A stretch of 64,000 nucleotides of DNA from Kitasatospora aureofaciens (lineage in GTDB: Bacteria > Actinomycetota > Actinomycetes > Streptomycetales > Streptomycetaceae): NCBI GenBank assembly GCA_000720845.1, contig JODU01000030.1, positions 62,001 through 126,000 on the forward strand, in the 5' to 3' direction. Shown here in pieces: positions 34,649 to 43,412 of the stretch; the stretch's first letter is position 1, and the number at the start of each line of letters is the position of its first letter. Under the pieces are notes generated by a model, which saw nothing but the letters and a program-made list of their open reading frames with translations, did no database searches and was not told the DNA's origin. The translations under genes and the position numbers were made by a program.

Positions 34649-35718
34649 ACGGCGGCTCCGACGGCCCCGGGGCTCACCCAGCCGGGTCTGTCGAGGATCT
34701 CGACGACCGCGCAGGAGTAGGTGAATCCGGCGCCCACGCTCATCCAGACGACCAGGTCTCCGGAGTTCAGGCCGGTGGAGGAGACCAGGTGGTCGAAGCC
34801 GGCGATCTGGTCGCCGGCGCCGAGGTGCCCGACGGTGCGGCTCCACTCCCAGGTGGTGCGTTCCTCCGCGATGCCGAAGCGGGTCAGGTACCCGGCCCGC
34901 AGTCGTTTGCGGCCCAGATGGGGAAGGACGAAGCGGTCGACGTCGGCGAGCGTGACCCCGGCCGCGGCCAGGGCCCTTTCGACGGCGGCGTCCTGCGCGG
35001 CTCCGCTCGCCGCGATCACCCGGGTCACCCGGCGGGTGGCCAGGAAGTCCTTCTTGCAGGCGTCCAGGTCGACCACCGGCCGGTGGCTGAACGGGGCGCT
35101 GCCGAAGGGGTCGTCGCCGCGGTGCATCGCCTCCAGCTCCGGAGCGGAGACGGTGGCGATGGAACGGACCCGGGCGAATCCCTCGCGCGAGGAGAGCACG
35201 AGGGCGGTGCCCCCGTCGCCGTAGAAGGTGCCCGAGTCGCTGCGCCAGCGGTCGAAGCCCGGGGGACGGAAGGCGTCGCCGGTCGTCACCAGGACGCGCC
35301 GGTCCTCCTCTCCGGCCGCCGGGCCGCCCCGCAGGTGGTCCACCGCGAGGCCGAGCGCGGCCATGCCGCCGTTGGAGACCTGGCCGACCTCGATCGCGGG
35401 GCACTGGTTGCCGACGGCGGCCCGCTGCACGTAGGAGGCGGGCGCCCAGAGGTCGTGTCCCTGGTAGAAGAAGCTCGCGTGCAGAATGAGCGACACGTCG
35501 TCGAGCCTCGCGCGTTCGAGGGCGCTGCGGGCGGCCCGGGCCGCCATCTCGGGCGCCGGCTCGTCCTCGGCGACGGCCACGGACACCATGCCGGTGGTCG
35601 TGACCAGCGCCTCGTCGCACTGCCCGGCCGCGACGGCGTCCGCGGCCGGGGTGCGGGGCGGCAGCCAGGCCGCGCACCCCGCGATCAGGATGTCCGGCGC
35701 CGGGACCGCCTCGGTCAT
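34645..35718 (-). CDS. aknE2: KASIII-like starter-unit ketosynthase with Ser in place of Cys
   Basis: 357 residues. The thiolase fold resembles FabH, but the nucleophile region reads IEVGQVSNGGMAAL, with Ser115 where FabH has Cys. DpsC uses the same Ser. Other parts are GDGGTALVLS, HLGRKRL and the C-terminal GDLVVWMSVGAGFTYSCAVVEI. It selects propionyl-CoA and starts the decaketide. It overlaps both neighbours by four bases. Confidence 0.92.
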   Translation of the reverse strand: MTEAVPAPDILIAGCAAWLPPRTPAADAVAAGQCDEALVTTTGMVSVAVAEDEPAPEMAARAARSALERARLDDVSLILHASFFYQGHDLWAPASYVQRAAVGNQCPAIEVGQVSNGGMAALGLAVDHLRGGPAAGEEDRRVLVTTGDAFRPPGFDRWRSDSGTFYGDGGTALVLSSREGFARVRSIATVSAPELEAMHRGDDPFGSAPFSHRPVVDLDACKKDFLATRRVTRVIAASGAAQDAAVERALAAAGVTLADVDRFVLPHLGRKRLRAGYLTRFGIAEERTTWEWSRTVGHLGAGDQIAGFDHLVSSTGLNSGDLVVWMSVGAGFTYSCAVVEILDRPGWVSPGAVGAAV

Positions 35719-35993
35719 CCGGCGGCCTCCACCGCGGGAGTGCGGGCGGCGAGTGCGGCGTTGACGGCGTCGACGAACGCGGCGGGCGTCAGCGCCTCGC
35801 CCAGCGTCTCCTCGGGCAGCTCGACGCCGTGGGCGCGCTCGACCCTGCTGAGCGCCTCCATCAGGGCCAGCGAGTCGTAGCCCAGCTCGGCGAACTCCTG
35901 CCCGGCGGCGGTGTCTGCAAGGTCGACGGACTCCTCCTCGCCCGCGCACTCCCGCATGATCGTGAACAGGTCCTCAAGGGTGAAAGCGGACAT
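35715..35993 (-). CDS. aknD: acyl carrier protein of the minimal PKS
   Basis: 92 residues, acidic. The phosphopantetheine site is LGYDSLALMEAL with Ser41. Helix I begins TLEDLFTIMRECAG. It carries the growing polyketide for AknB/AknC. It follows the CLF gene after a gap of 105 bases and overlaps aknE2. Confidence 0.95.
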   Translation of the reverse strand: MSAFTLEDLFTIMRECAGEEESVDLADTAAGQEFAELGYDSLALMEALSRVERAHGVELPEETLGEALTPAAFVDAVNAALAARTPAVEAAG

Positions 35994-36098
35994 GACGTCT
36001 CCAATGGGTGTGAGGTTCCTACGGTGACGGCGAGGTTCGTGGGGCCCGGAGCGACGGACGGGGGGACGGGCCGCCCGGCCGGCCGCCGCGGTCGCGGT

Positions 36099-37337
36099 CT
36101 ACGCCCGCGGTGGACGCCGTACGACCATCGCGCTGTTGAAGCCTCCGCGGCCCCGGGCCAGGACGAGGGCGGCGTCCCCGTCGACGGGCCGGGGGCGGCC
36201 GGTCACGAGGTCGAGGTCGTAGCCGGCGGCGGGCGTGTCGACGTGGACGGTCGGCGGGACGACACCGTCGCGCAGGGCGAGCAGGGCGGTGACGAGGTCG
36301 AGCGGCGCGGCGCCCGAGTAGAGGCGCCCTGTCATGGTCTTGGGGACCGAGACCGGCACGCCGCCCGGCCCGAAGACCGCGCTCAGGGCCTGCGCCTCGA
36401 CACGGTCGGCCTCCGGCTCGCCGGCGCCGTCCGCGAGGACGAAGGCGATGTCCCCGGGGCGCAGCCCCGCGTCGGCGAGCGCGTCCCGGACCGCCCGTTC
36501 CAGGTTGGAGGGCCGGCCCGAGCCGGGCCTGGGGTCGAAGGTGGCGGCGTATCCGGCGATCTCGCCGTAGACGCGTGCCCCGCGTTCCCGGGCCCGCCGC
36601 CCTTCCTCCAGGGTCAGGATCGCGCCGCCCTCGCCCGGCACGTGACCGTCGGCGGCGGCGTCGAACGGCCGGTAGGCGCGGGCCGGGTCGTCGCTCTCGC
36701 TGAGCACCCCGGCGGAGATCTGCGCCGCGAGGCCGTACGGGCACAGCGAGGCGTCCATGCCGCCGGTCAGCATGACCGGGGTGCCGCCGCGGATGCGGCG
36801 CCGGGCCTGGGCGACGGCGTCGAGGCCGCCCGCCTGGTCGGTGACGAGGACTCCTGTCGGGCCGCGCAGGTCGTGCCGGATGGAGATCTGGCCGGAGTTG
36901 ACCGCGTAGAACCACGCGAAGGACATGTACGCGCTGACGTGCTTGGGGTCCTTGCCCCACAGGTGGCCCAGCTCGCGCTGGCCGAACTCGAATCCGCCGG
37001 AGGCACTGGCGGTGACCACCCCGCGCTCGTCCGCGGTCAGGCTGCCGGCGTCCAGTCCGGAGTCCGCGAGTGCCCAGTCGGAACCCGTCAGGGCGAACTG
37101 CGTGGTGCGGTCGGTCTGCGGGACGAGCCTGCTGGGGACGTGGTCGCGCACGGAGAAGCCGGTGACCTCGCCGGCCAGCCGGGAGGGGTAGGAGGAGGGG
37201 TCGAAGCGGGTGATGCGGCCGATGCCGCTCTCGCCGCGCAGCGTCGCCTGCCAGTACTCCCCCGTCCCGACGCCGTTGGGCGCGAGCACCCCGACTCCGG
37301 TGACGACGGCCGACGGGGTGGGGGCCGGGGCGGTCAT
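36099..37337 (-). CDS. aknC: chain length factor (KS beta)
   Basis: 412 residues. Ketosynthase fold with the active-site Cys replaced by Gln168 in VLVTDQAGGLDAV, the mark of a chain length factor. The C-terminal PPTVHVDTPA and GFNSAMVVRR are conserved. It dimerises with AknB and sets the decaketide length; the exact number is inferred from cluster type, not from the sequence alone. ATG overlaps the stop of aknB. Confidence 0.94.
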   Translation of the reverse strand: MTAPAPTPSAVVTGVGVLAPNGVGTGEYWQATLRGESGIGRITRFDPSSYPSRLAGEVTGFSVRDHVPSRLVPQTDRTTQFALTGSDWALADSGLDAGSLTADERGVVTASASGGFEFGQRELGHLWGKDPKHVSAYMSFAWFYAVNSGQISIRHDLRGPTGVLVTDQAGGLDAVAQARRRIRGGTPVMLTGGMDASLCPYGLAAQISAGVLSESDDPARAYRPFDAAADGHVPGEGGAILTLEEGRRARERGARVYGEIAGYAATFDPRPGSGRPSNLERAVRDALADAGLRPGDIAFVLADGAGEPEADRVEAQALSAVFGPGGVPVSVPKTMTGRLYSGAAPLDLVTALLALRDGVVPPTVHVDTPAAGYDLDLVTGRPRPVDGDAALVLARGRGGFNSAMVVRRPPRA

Positions 37338-38608
37338 GGCCGCCTCCCTTCCGAGGCGGTGAGGACCATCGCGCTCTGGAAGCCGCCGAAGCCGCTGCCC
37401 ACCGTGAGTACGGTGTCGGTGCGCTGGTCACGCGCGGTCAACGGCACGTAGTCGAGGTCGAGTTGCGGATCGGGTTCGTGGAGTCCGGCCGTGGGCGGCA
37501 CCACACCGTGCCGGATCACCAGGGCGGAGGCGGCGGCTTCGATGGAGCCGACGGCGCCGAGCGAGTGCCCGATGACCGCCTTGATGGAGCTGACCGGGAC
37601 CCGGTGGGCGTGCTCGCCCAGGCTGTGCTTGATCGCGGCCGTCTCGTGGATGTCGTTCTGCCGGGTGGCCGTGCCGTGCGCGTTGACGTAGCCGACGGCC
37701 TCCGGTCCGGTCTCGGCGTCGTCGAGCGCGCCCGTGATCGCGGCGGCCATCTCCAGGCCGTCGGGGCGCAGGCCGGTCATGTGGTGGGCGTTGGCGCGGG
37801 CGGCGAAGCCGGCGATCTCGGCGTAGACCTGCGCCCCTCGCCGCAGGGCCGACTCCCGCTCCTCCAGGACGAGGACGGCCGCGCCCTCGCCGAGGACGAA
37901 CCCGCTGCGGGTCCGGTCGAAGGGCCGGGAGGCGTGGTCCGGCGTGTCGTTGAGCGGCGAGGTCGCCTTGATGGCGTCGAAGCAGGCCACCGTGATCGGC
38001 GCGATGGGGGCGTCGCTGCCACCGGCGATCATGACGTCGGCGCTGCCCTCCCGGATGAGCCCGACCGCGTGCCCCAGGGAATCGAGGCCGGAGGTGCAGC
38101 CCGCGGAGACGAGCGCCACCGGCCCCTCGGCGCCGGCCTCCCAGGCCACTTCCGCCGCCATGGAGCTGGGCACGAAGTAGTCGTACAGGTACGGGGTGCC
38201 CGCCGCGTGGTCGACGAGCCACTGCCGCCCGCCGTCGCTGCGCGCGACGTACTCCTCCTCCAGCTTCTGGGTGCAGCCCACCGCGGAGCCGAGGCTGACA
38301 CCGGTACGGTGCGCGTTGCGTTCGTCGATCTCGACACCGCTGTCCGCGACCGCCTCGCGGGCGGCGACCAGCGCGAACTGGGTGGCGCGGTCCAGGCGGG
38401 CGGTGTCGCGCGCCGACAGTCCCCAGCGGAGCCCGTCGAAGTCGCACTCGGCGGCCATCCGCGAGCGGAAGGGTGCCGGGTCGAAGGCCGTGATGGTCCG
38501 GGTCGCGGACACGCCGGAGACGATGCGCTCCCAGAACGCCTTCGTACCGATGCCGCCCGGGGCGATCACGCCGAGCCCGGTGACGACCACCCGGCGGCGG
38601 CCCGTCAT
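37334..38608 (-). CDS. aknB: ketosynthase alpha of the minimal PKS
   Basis: 424 residues. Active-site Cys171 in LVSAGCTSGLDS, His in NAHGTATRQND and IGHSLGAVGS near the C-terminus complete the catalytic triad. It condenses malonyl units with AknC. The ATG overlaps the monooxygenase stop, so aknX, aknB and aknC are translationally coupled. Confidence 0.96.
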   Translation of the reverse strand: MTGRRRVVVTGLGVIAPGGIGTKAFWERIVSGVSATRTITAFDPAPFRSRMAAECDFDGLRWGLSARDTARLDRATQFALVAAREAVADSGVEIDERNAHRTGVSLGSAVGCTQKLEEEYVARSDGGRQWLVDHAAGTPYLYDYFVPSSMAAEVAWEAGAEGPVALVSAGCTSGLDSLGHAVGLIREGSADVMIAGGSDAPIAPITVACFDAIKATSPLNDTPDHASRPFDRTRSGFVLGEGAAVLVLEERESALRRGAQVYAEIAGFAARANAHHMTGLRPDGLEMAAAITGALDDAETGPEAVGYVNAHGTATRQNDIHETAAIKHSLGEHAHRVPVSSIKAVIGHSLGAVGSIEAAASALVIRHGVVPPTAGLHEPDPQLDLDYVPLTARDQRTDTVLTVGSGFGGFQSAMVLTASEGRRP

Positions 38609-38961
38609 ATCCCCGCCTCGGCCCGGGCTGTCGCCCCGCCGTCGCGCCGCAGACGGTCCAGGTACAGTTCCGGACGGCTCTCGCTCAGTGCGCGCAGGGC
38701 GCCGGCGTGGGGCGTGAAGTCGGGGTGCGAGACGGCCGCCCGGAAGGAGGCGACGTCCTTCCACTCGGCCACGTTGACGTACTGGCCGGGCCGCTCCGCG
38801 TGCCGGCACAGGGTGTGCCGGACGAAGCCCGGCTGCCTCGCCATGAACTCGGACGTCCGCGCGAACTCCTCCTCGAACACCTCGGTGTCGGCGTGCACCG
38901 TGAAGGTGTTCACGAAGGTCACGGCGCCGTCCTCCCTGGCGTCTGACTCGTGCTCCGTCAT
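38605..38961 (-). CDS. aknX: anthrone oxygenase (ABM family)
   Basis: 118 residues. A small ferredoxin-like antibiotic biosynthesis monooxygenase: FVNTFTVHADTEVFEEEFARTSEF at the N-terminus, QPGFVRHTLCR in the middle and QYVNVAEWKDVASFRAAV with the conserved Trp. It oxidises the C12 methylene of the anthrone intermediate to the quinone (aklanonic acid) without a cofactor. It is first in the PKS operon. ATG at 38961 follows GGGAGG. Confidence 0.88.
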   Translation of the reverse strand: MTEHESDAREDGAVTFVNTFTVHADTEVFEEEFARTSEFMARQPGFVRHTLCRHAERPGQYVNVAEWKDVASFRAAVSHPDFTPHAGALRALSESRPELYLDRLRRDGGATARAEAGI

Positions 38962-39122
38962 CAATGGCCTCCCTCGTGGCCCGGTGTCGCCCGGCATCTC
39001 GATTGACCCTTTCGGGTGCCTCGGCACCGCTTGACATCGCGCGGCCGTTCGTGTCGTTCCACGCTGCGCGCCGGGTCTCGCATGCGGGTGGAAGGCCGCT
39101 GGAGCGCGAGCCGGGCCGGGGG

Positions 39123-39140
39123 TCGAGCGCATTTCGAGCG
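39123..39140 (+). promoter_or_regulatory. SARP heptamer repeat before aknA
   Basis: Two identical TCGAGCG heptamers start at 39123 and 39134, 11 bases apart, about 60 bases before the aknA ATG. TGGAGCG at 39100 may be a third, slightly off phase. TCGAGCG is the classical ActII-ORF4/DnrI-type half-site. The 240-base spacer also serves the divergent PKS operon. Confidence 0.7.
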
Positions 39141-39199
39141 GCCGCTGAAACCCTCGCAGTCGTCCGACACCCCACCGCAGGAATAGCCGAGGAGCCGCC

Positions 39200-39985
39200 A
39201 TGTCGCCCGCAGCAGAGCGCGTCGCCGTCGTCACTGGTGCCACCAGCGGAATCGGCCTGGCCGTGGCGCGCGGCCTGGCCGGGGAGGGCGCGCGGGTCTT
39301 CATCTGCGCCCGTGACGGCGACCGGGTCGCCCACACCGTCAAGGAGCTGCGCGAGGCCGGTTCGGACGTCGACGGGGTCTCCTGCGACGTGCGCGACACC
39401 CAGCAGGTGGGCGCCTTCGTGAAGGCGGCCAGGGAGCGGTTCGGTCTGGTGGACGTACTGGTCAACAACGCGGGCCGCAGCGGCGGAGGCCAGAGCGCGC
39501 ACATCACGGACGAGCTGTGGCTCGATGTGATCGACACCAACCTCAACAGCGTCTTCCGGGTGACCCGTGAGGTGCTGACGACCGGCGGAATGCTGGAGCG
39601 CGGCGCCGGACGCATCGTCAACATCGCCTCGACGGGCGGCAAGCAGGGCGTGGCCCTGGGGGCGCCGTACTCGGCGTCGAAGCACGGCGTCATCGGCTTC
39701 ACCAAGGCGCTCGGCCTGGAGCTGGCGAAGACGGGCATCACCGTCAACGCCGTCTGCCCGGGGTACGTCGAGACGCCGATGGCCGAGCGCGTGCGCCAGG
39801 GATACGCCGGCGCCTGGGACATCAGCGAGGAGGAGGTGCTGGAGAGGTTCGAGGCGAAGATCCCCCTCGGACGCTATTCCACGCCGGACGAGGTCGCCGG
39901 ACTCGTCGGCTACCTCCTGTCCCCCACCGCCGCGTCGATCACGGCCCAGGCCATGAACGTCTGCGGCGGGCTCGGCAACTACTGA
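39200..39985 (+). CDS. aknA: polyketide C9 ketoreductase (ActIII type)
   Basis: 261 residues. SDR fold: VVTGATSGIGLAVARGLAGEG at the N-terminus, NNAGRSGGG near residue 90, Ser in VNIASTGGKQG and YSASKHG as the Tyr-Lys pair. PGYVETPMAERVR is the typical ActIII substrate lid. It reduces the first keto group of the nascent decaketide using NADPH. It leads the sugar/cyclase operon up to 45779. Confidence 0.94.
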   Translation: MSPAAERVAVVTGATSGIGLAVARGLAGEGARVFICARDGDRVAHTVKELREAGSDVDGVSCDVRDTQQVGAFVKAARERFGLVDVLVNNAGRSGGGQSAHITDELWLDVIDTNLNSVFRVTREVLTTGGMLERGAGRIVNIASTGGKQGVALGAPYSASKHGVIGFTKALGLELAKTGITVNAVCPGYVETPMAERVRQGYAGAWDISEEEVLERFEAKIPLGRYSTPDEVAGLVGYLLSPTAASITAQAMNVCGGLGNY

Positions 39986-40032
39986 CAGCGGGCCCGGCCG
40001 TGCGCGGCCGCGGCCGGACAGAGGGGATCAGG

Positions 40033-41385
40033 ATGACGCACGAGCTGCACACCACCGAGCACACGATCACGGTGGCCGCCGCGCCGGAGACCGTCTTCGC
40101 CCTGGTGGAACGGGCCGAGGACTGGCCGCACGTCTTTCCGCCGACCTTGCACGTGGAGTACCTGGAGCGGTCGGGCGGTGAGGAGCGGCTGCGGATCTGG
40201 GCCACCGCCAACGGCGAGGTGAAGTCCTGGACCTCACGCCGGGTGCTGGACCGCGAGGGGCTGCGGATCCGGTTCCGCCAGGAGGTCTCCCAGGCCCCGG
40301 TGGCCGCGATGGGCGGGGAGTGGATCGTTCAGGCGCTGCCGGACGGCGGCTCCCGGGTCCGGCTGCTGCACGACTTCCGTGCCGTCGACGGCCTGGAGCG
40401 CAACGTCGCCTGGATCCTGGAGGCGATCGAGCGCAACAGCGGCGCCGAGCTGGCCGCGCTGGAGTCCGCGGCCCTGCGCGTGGGCGGCGACACCGAGCCC
40501 TACACCTTCGAGGACACCGTGCACGTCGACGCACCGGCCGAGGAGGTACGGAACTTCCTGCACGACGCGGGACGGTGGCAGGAGCGGCTCCCGCACGTGG
40601 CCCGGGTGCTGCTGAAGGAGGACACACCGGACGTCCAGCACCTGGAGATGGACACGCGCACCCCCGACGGCTCGACGCACACCACGGCCTCCGTGCGGAT
40701 CTGCCTGCCGGACGGTCGCATCACGTACAAGCAGTCGCAGACGCCGGCCCTGATGTCCGTGCACACCGGCGAGTGGACGGTGCGCGAGACCCCGTCCGGC
40801 AGCGTGGCCGTCTCCCGGCACACGGTGGTGGTCAACGCGGCGGCCGTCACCAAGGTGCTCGGTCCCTCCGCGACGGTCGCCGACGCCCGCGCCTTCATCC
40901 GCGACGCGCTCGGCGGCAACAGCACGATCACCATGCGGCACGCCAAGGAGTTCGCGGAGCGGCTGGGCCGCGCCGAGCCGGTCGCCGCGGCCGAGTACGC
41001 CTCCCTCCAGCAGTTCTACGCCCGGCAGATGCGGCTCCTCGACGAGGGCGACGGGGACGCCTGGGCCGGCACGTTCACCGACGACGGGGTCTTCGGCCAG
41101 AGTTCGTTCACCGAGCCGGTGCGGGGGCGGACGTCGATCGCCGCGGCGGTGCGCGAGCGGCCCGCGGCACCCCCCGGCACGGTGCGCCGGCACTGGCTGG
41201 GCCTGCCGGCCGCCTGGCGGTTCCCGGACGGTTCGGTGCGCACCGCCTACGACGCCCTGGTCCTGTCGACGTCGGCGGGTGCCGCGCCCGTGCTCCGGCT
41301 GAGCACGTCGTGCCGGGACGTCCTCGTCGCCGACGGCGACAGCTGGCTGGTGCGCCACCGGTACGTCGGCCACGACGGGCAGTGA
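40033..41385 (+). CDS. aknE1: aromatase/cyclase di-domain fused to a SnoaL-like domain
   Basis: 450 residues. Residues 1-150 and 155-310 are two START-like aromatase/cyclase domains (TTEHTITVAAAPETVFALVERAEDWPHVFP and FEDTVHVDAPAEEVRNFLHDAGRWQERLPHV). They dehydrate and aromatise the first ring after ketoreduction. Residues about 316-450 form an added SnoaL-like domain (SLQQFYARQMRLLDEGDGDAWAG) closely related to the separate protein at 49885. DpsF-type aromatases are usually near 310-320 residues as I know them, so the fusion is notable. ATG at 40033 follows GAGGGGATCAGG. Confidence 0.85.
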   Translation: MTHELHTTEHTITVAAAPETVFALVERAEDWPHVFPPTLHVEYLERSGGEERLRIWATANGEVKSWTSRRVLDREGLRIRFRQEVSQAPVAAMGGEWIVQALPDGGSRVRLLHDFRAVDGLERNVAWILEAIERNSGAELAALESAALRVGGDTEPYTFEDTVHVDAPAEEVRNFLHDAGRWQERLPHVARVLLKEDTPDVQHLEMDTRTPDGSTHTTASVRICLPDGRITYKQSQTPALMSVHTGEWTVRETPSGSVAVSRHTVVVNAAAVTKVLGPSATVADARAFIRDALGGNSTITMRHAKEFAERLGRAEPVAAAEYASLQQFYARQMRLLDEGDGDAWAGTFTDDGVFGQSSFTEPVRGRTSIAAAVRERPAAPPGTVRRHWLGLPAAWRFPDGSVRTAYDALVLSTSAGAAPVLRLSTSCRDVLVADGDSWLVRHRYVGHDGQ

Positions 41386-41471
41386 GGCCCACCGCGCCGG
41401 GCCGTGCCCGCAGTCGGGGACCGCACGGGCCCCGCGGGGCCGGCCCACCACTCGCGACAAAGGGGAGATAG

Positions 41472-42794
41472 ATGAAGGTCCTGTTCACCACGTTCGCCGC
41501 GAAGTCCCACATGCATGCCCAGGTGCCGCTGGCCTGGGCCCTCCAGACCGCCGGCCACGAGGTGCGTGTCGCCAGCCAGCCCGACCTGGCGGAGGACATC
41601 ACCCGTACCGGTCTGACCGCCGTCTGCGTCGGTGAGCCGCTGCTGCTGGAGGAGCAGATGCAGCGGGTGAACGAGGGCCTGGGCGAGGACGCCGAGATCA
41701 TGGAGAGCCAGGCGGAAGCCGGGATGGACATGACGGAGACCCGTCCCGAGATGCTGACGTGGGACCACGTGCTCGGCGTGTTCACCGCGATGACGGCGAT
41801 GGCCTTCCAGAACTCCTGCCCCGAGCGCATGATCGACGACCTGGTCGCGTTCAGCCGCGAGTGGCAGCCCGACCTGGTGGTGTGGGACACGCTGTCCTTC
41901 GCCGGACCGGTGGCCGCACAGGTGACCGGCGCCGCTCACGCCCGGCTGCTGTTCGGGCTCGACCTGCTGGGGCGGATGCGCGAGACCTTCCTGGACCTCC
42001 AGGCGGAACGGCTGCCCGAGCAGCGGGACGATCCGCTGCGCGAGTGGCTGACCTGGACGCTCGGCCGCTACGGAGCCGAGTTCCAGGAGGAGGTGGCGGT
42101 CGGGCAGTGGACCATCGACCCGGTACCGCCGTCGATGCGCTTCCCGGTCAGGCAGCCGTTCGTGCCGCTGCGCTACATCCCCTACAACGGGCAGGCCGTC
42201 GTACCGGACTGGCTGCACGAGCCGCCGAAGAAGCGGCGGGTCTGCCTGACGCTGGGCGTGGCCCACCGCGAGGTGCTGGACGGCGACCGGGCCTCGATCG
42301 GCGAGCTGGTGTCGGCGCTGGCCGAGCTGGACGTCGAGGTGGTGGCGACGCTCAACGCCAAGCAGCTCGCCGGGCTGGAACTGCCCGACAACGTCAGGGC
42401 CGTGGACTTCGTGCCGCTCAACGCGCTGCTGCCGACCTGCGACGCGGTGGTGCACCACGGCGGCTCGGGCACCTTCCAGACCGCGCTGGCGCACGGCGTC
42501 CCGCAGCTGATCGTGCCCGACATGGTCTGGGACACCATCCACAAGGCCAAGCAGCTGGAGAAGTCCGGCGCGGGGCTGTACGTGCAGGACCCGGACCACT
42601 ACACCGCGCAGGAGCTGCGCGACCACGTGCTGCGCCTGCTGGACGAGCCGTCGTTCGCCGAGAACTGCGCGCGGATCCGCCGGGAGATGGTCGGCACGCC
42701 GAGCCCCAACGACATCGTCCCGCTGCTGGAGAAGCTGGTCGCCGAGCACCGCGCGGCCCGTGGCTCCGACGGCACTCTCCGAGAGGAGCGGTAG
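41472..42794 (+). CDS. aknK: glycosyltransferase for the second and third sugars
   Basis: 440 residues. GT-B fold of the activator-independent macrolide/anthracycline family: KVLFTTFAAKSHMHAQVPLAWALQTAGHEVRVASQP at the start, and HHGGSGTFQTALAHGVPQL near residue 330 for nucleotide-sugar binding. It groups by position and pairing with AknK, which adds 2-deoxyfucose and then rhodinose. It has no P450-like partner beside it, unlike AknS. It ends one base before the epimerase gene. Confidence 0.85.
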   Translation: MKVLFTTFAAKSHMHAQVPLAWALQTAGHEVRVASQPDLAEDITRTGLTAVCVGEPLLLEEQMQRVNEGLGEDAEIMESQAEAGMDMTETRPEMLTWDHVLGVFTAMTAMAFQNSCPERMIDDLVAFSREWQPDLVVWDTLSFAGPVAAQVTGAAHARLLFGLDLLGRMRETFLDLQAERLPEQRDDPLREWLTWTLGRYGAEFQEEVAVGQWTIDPVPPSMRFPVRQPFVPLRYIPYNGQAVVPDWLHEPPKKRRVCLTLGVAHREVLDGDRASIGELVSALAELDVEVVATLNAKQLAGLELPDNVRAVDFVPLNALLPTCDAVVHHGGSGTFQTALAHGVPQLIVPDMVWDTIHKAKQLEKSGAGLYVQDPDHYTAQELRDHVLRLLDEPSFAENCARIRREMVGTPSPNDIVPLLEKLVAEHRAARGSDGTLREER

Positions 42795-43412
42795 ATGGCT
42801 GCCGCCGTGAGGTTCCGCGAACTCGCCGTGTCCGGCGCGTACGCCTTCACCCCGCCCGTCTTCGAGGACGAGCGCGGTCTGTTCACCTCGCCCTACCAGG
42901 AACCCGCGTTCGTCGAGGCCCTCGGGCACCCGCTGTTCCGGGTGGCGCAGTCCAACCACAGCAAGTCGCGCCGGGGCACGGTACGGGGCATCCACTACAC
43001 CGTCACCCCGCCGGGTGTGGCGAAGTACGTGTACTGCGCCCGGGGCCGTGCCATCGACATCGTCGTGGACATCCGGGTCGGCTCGCCCACCTTCGGCCGC
43101 TGGGACTCCACCGTGCTCGACCCGGAGGGGTTCGGCGCGATGTACTTCCCGGTCGGGGTCGGGCACGCCTTCGTCGCCCTGGAGGACGACACGGTGATGT
43201 CGTACATGCTCTCCGGGAGTTACGAGGCGCACAACGAGCTCTCGCTGTCACCGCTCGATCCCGCGCTCGGCCTGCCGATCCCGGCCGACGTGGAGCCCCT
43301 GCTGTCCGCCCGGGACACGGCGGCGCCCCTGCTCGCGCAGGTGCGGGCGGAGGGCGGACTGCCCGAGTACGACAAGTGCCGTGACATCGAGGCCGCACTG
43401 TGGCGGCCCTGA
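42795..43412 (+). CDS. aknL: dTDP-4-keto-6-deoxyhexose 3,5- or 5-epimerase
   Basis: 205 residues. RmlC cupin fold: ELAVSGAYAFTPPVFEDERGLFTSPYQE at the N-terminus, catalytic His67 in GTVRGIHYTVTP and GVAKYVYCARGRAIDIVVDIR. It converts the D-sugar precursor into the L-series needed for rhodosamine, deoxyfucose and rhodinose. It starts immediately after aknK and overlaps the next gene by 13 bases. Confidence 0.92.
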   Translation: MAAAVRFRELAVSGAYAFTPPVFEDERGLFTSPYQEPAFVEALGHPLFRVAQSNHSKSRRGTVRGIHYTVTPPGVAKYVYCARGRAIDIVVDIRVGSPTFGRWDSTVLDPEGFGAMYFPVGVGHAFVALEDDTVMSYMLSGSYEAHNELSLSPLDPALGLPIPADVEPLLSARDTAAPLLAQVRAEGGLPEYDKCRDIEAALWRP

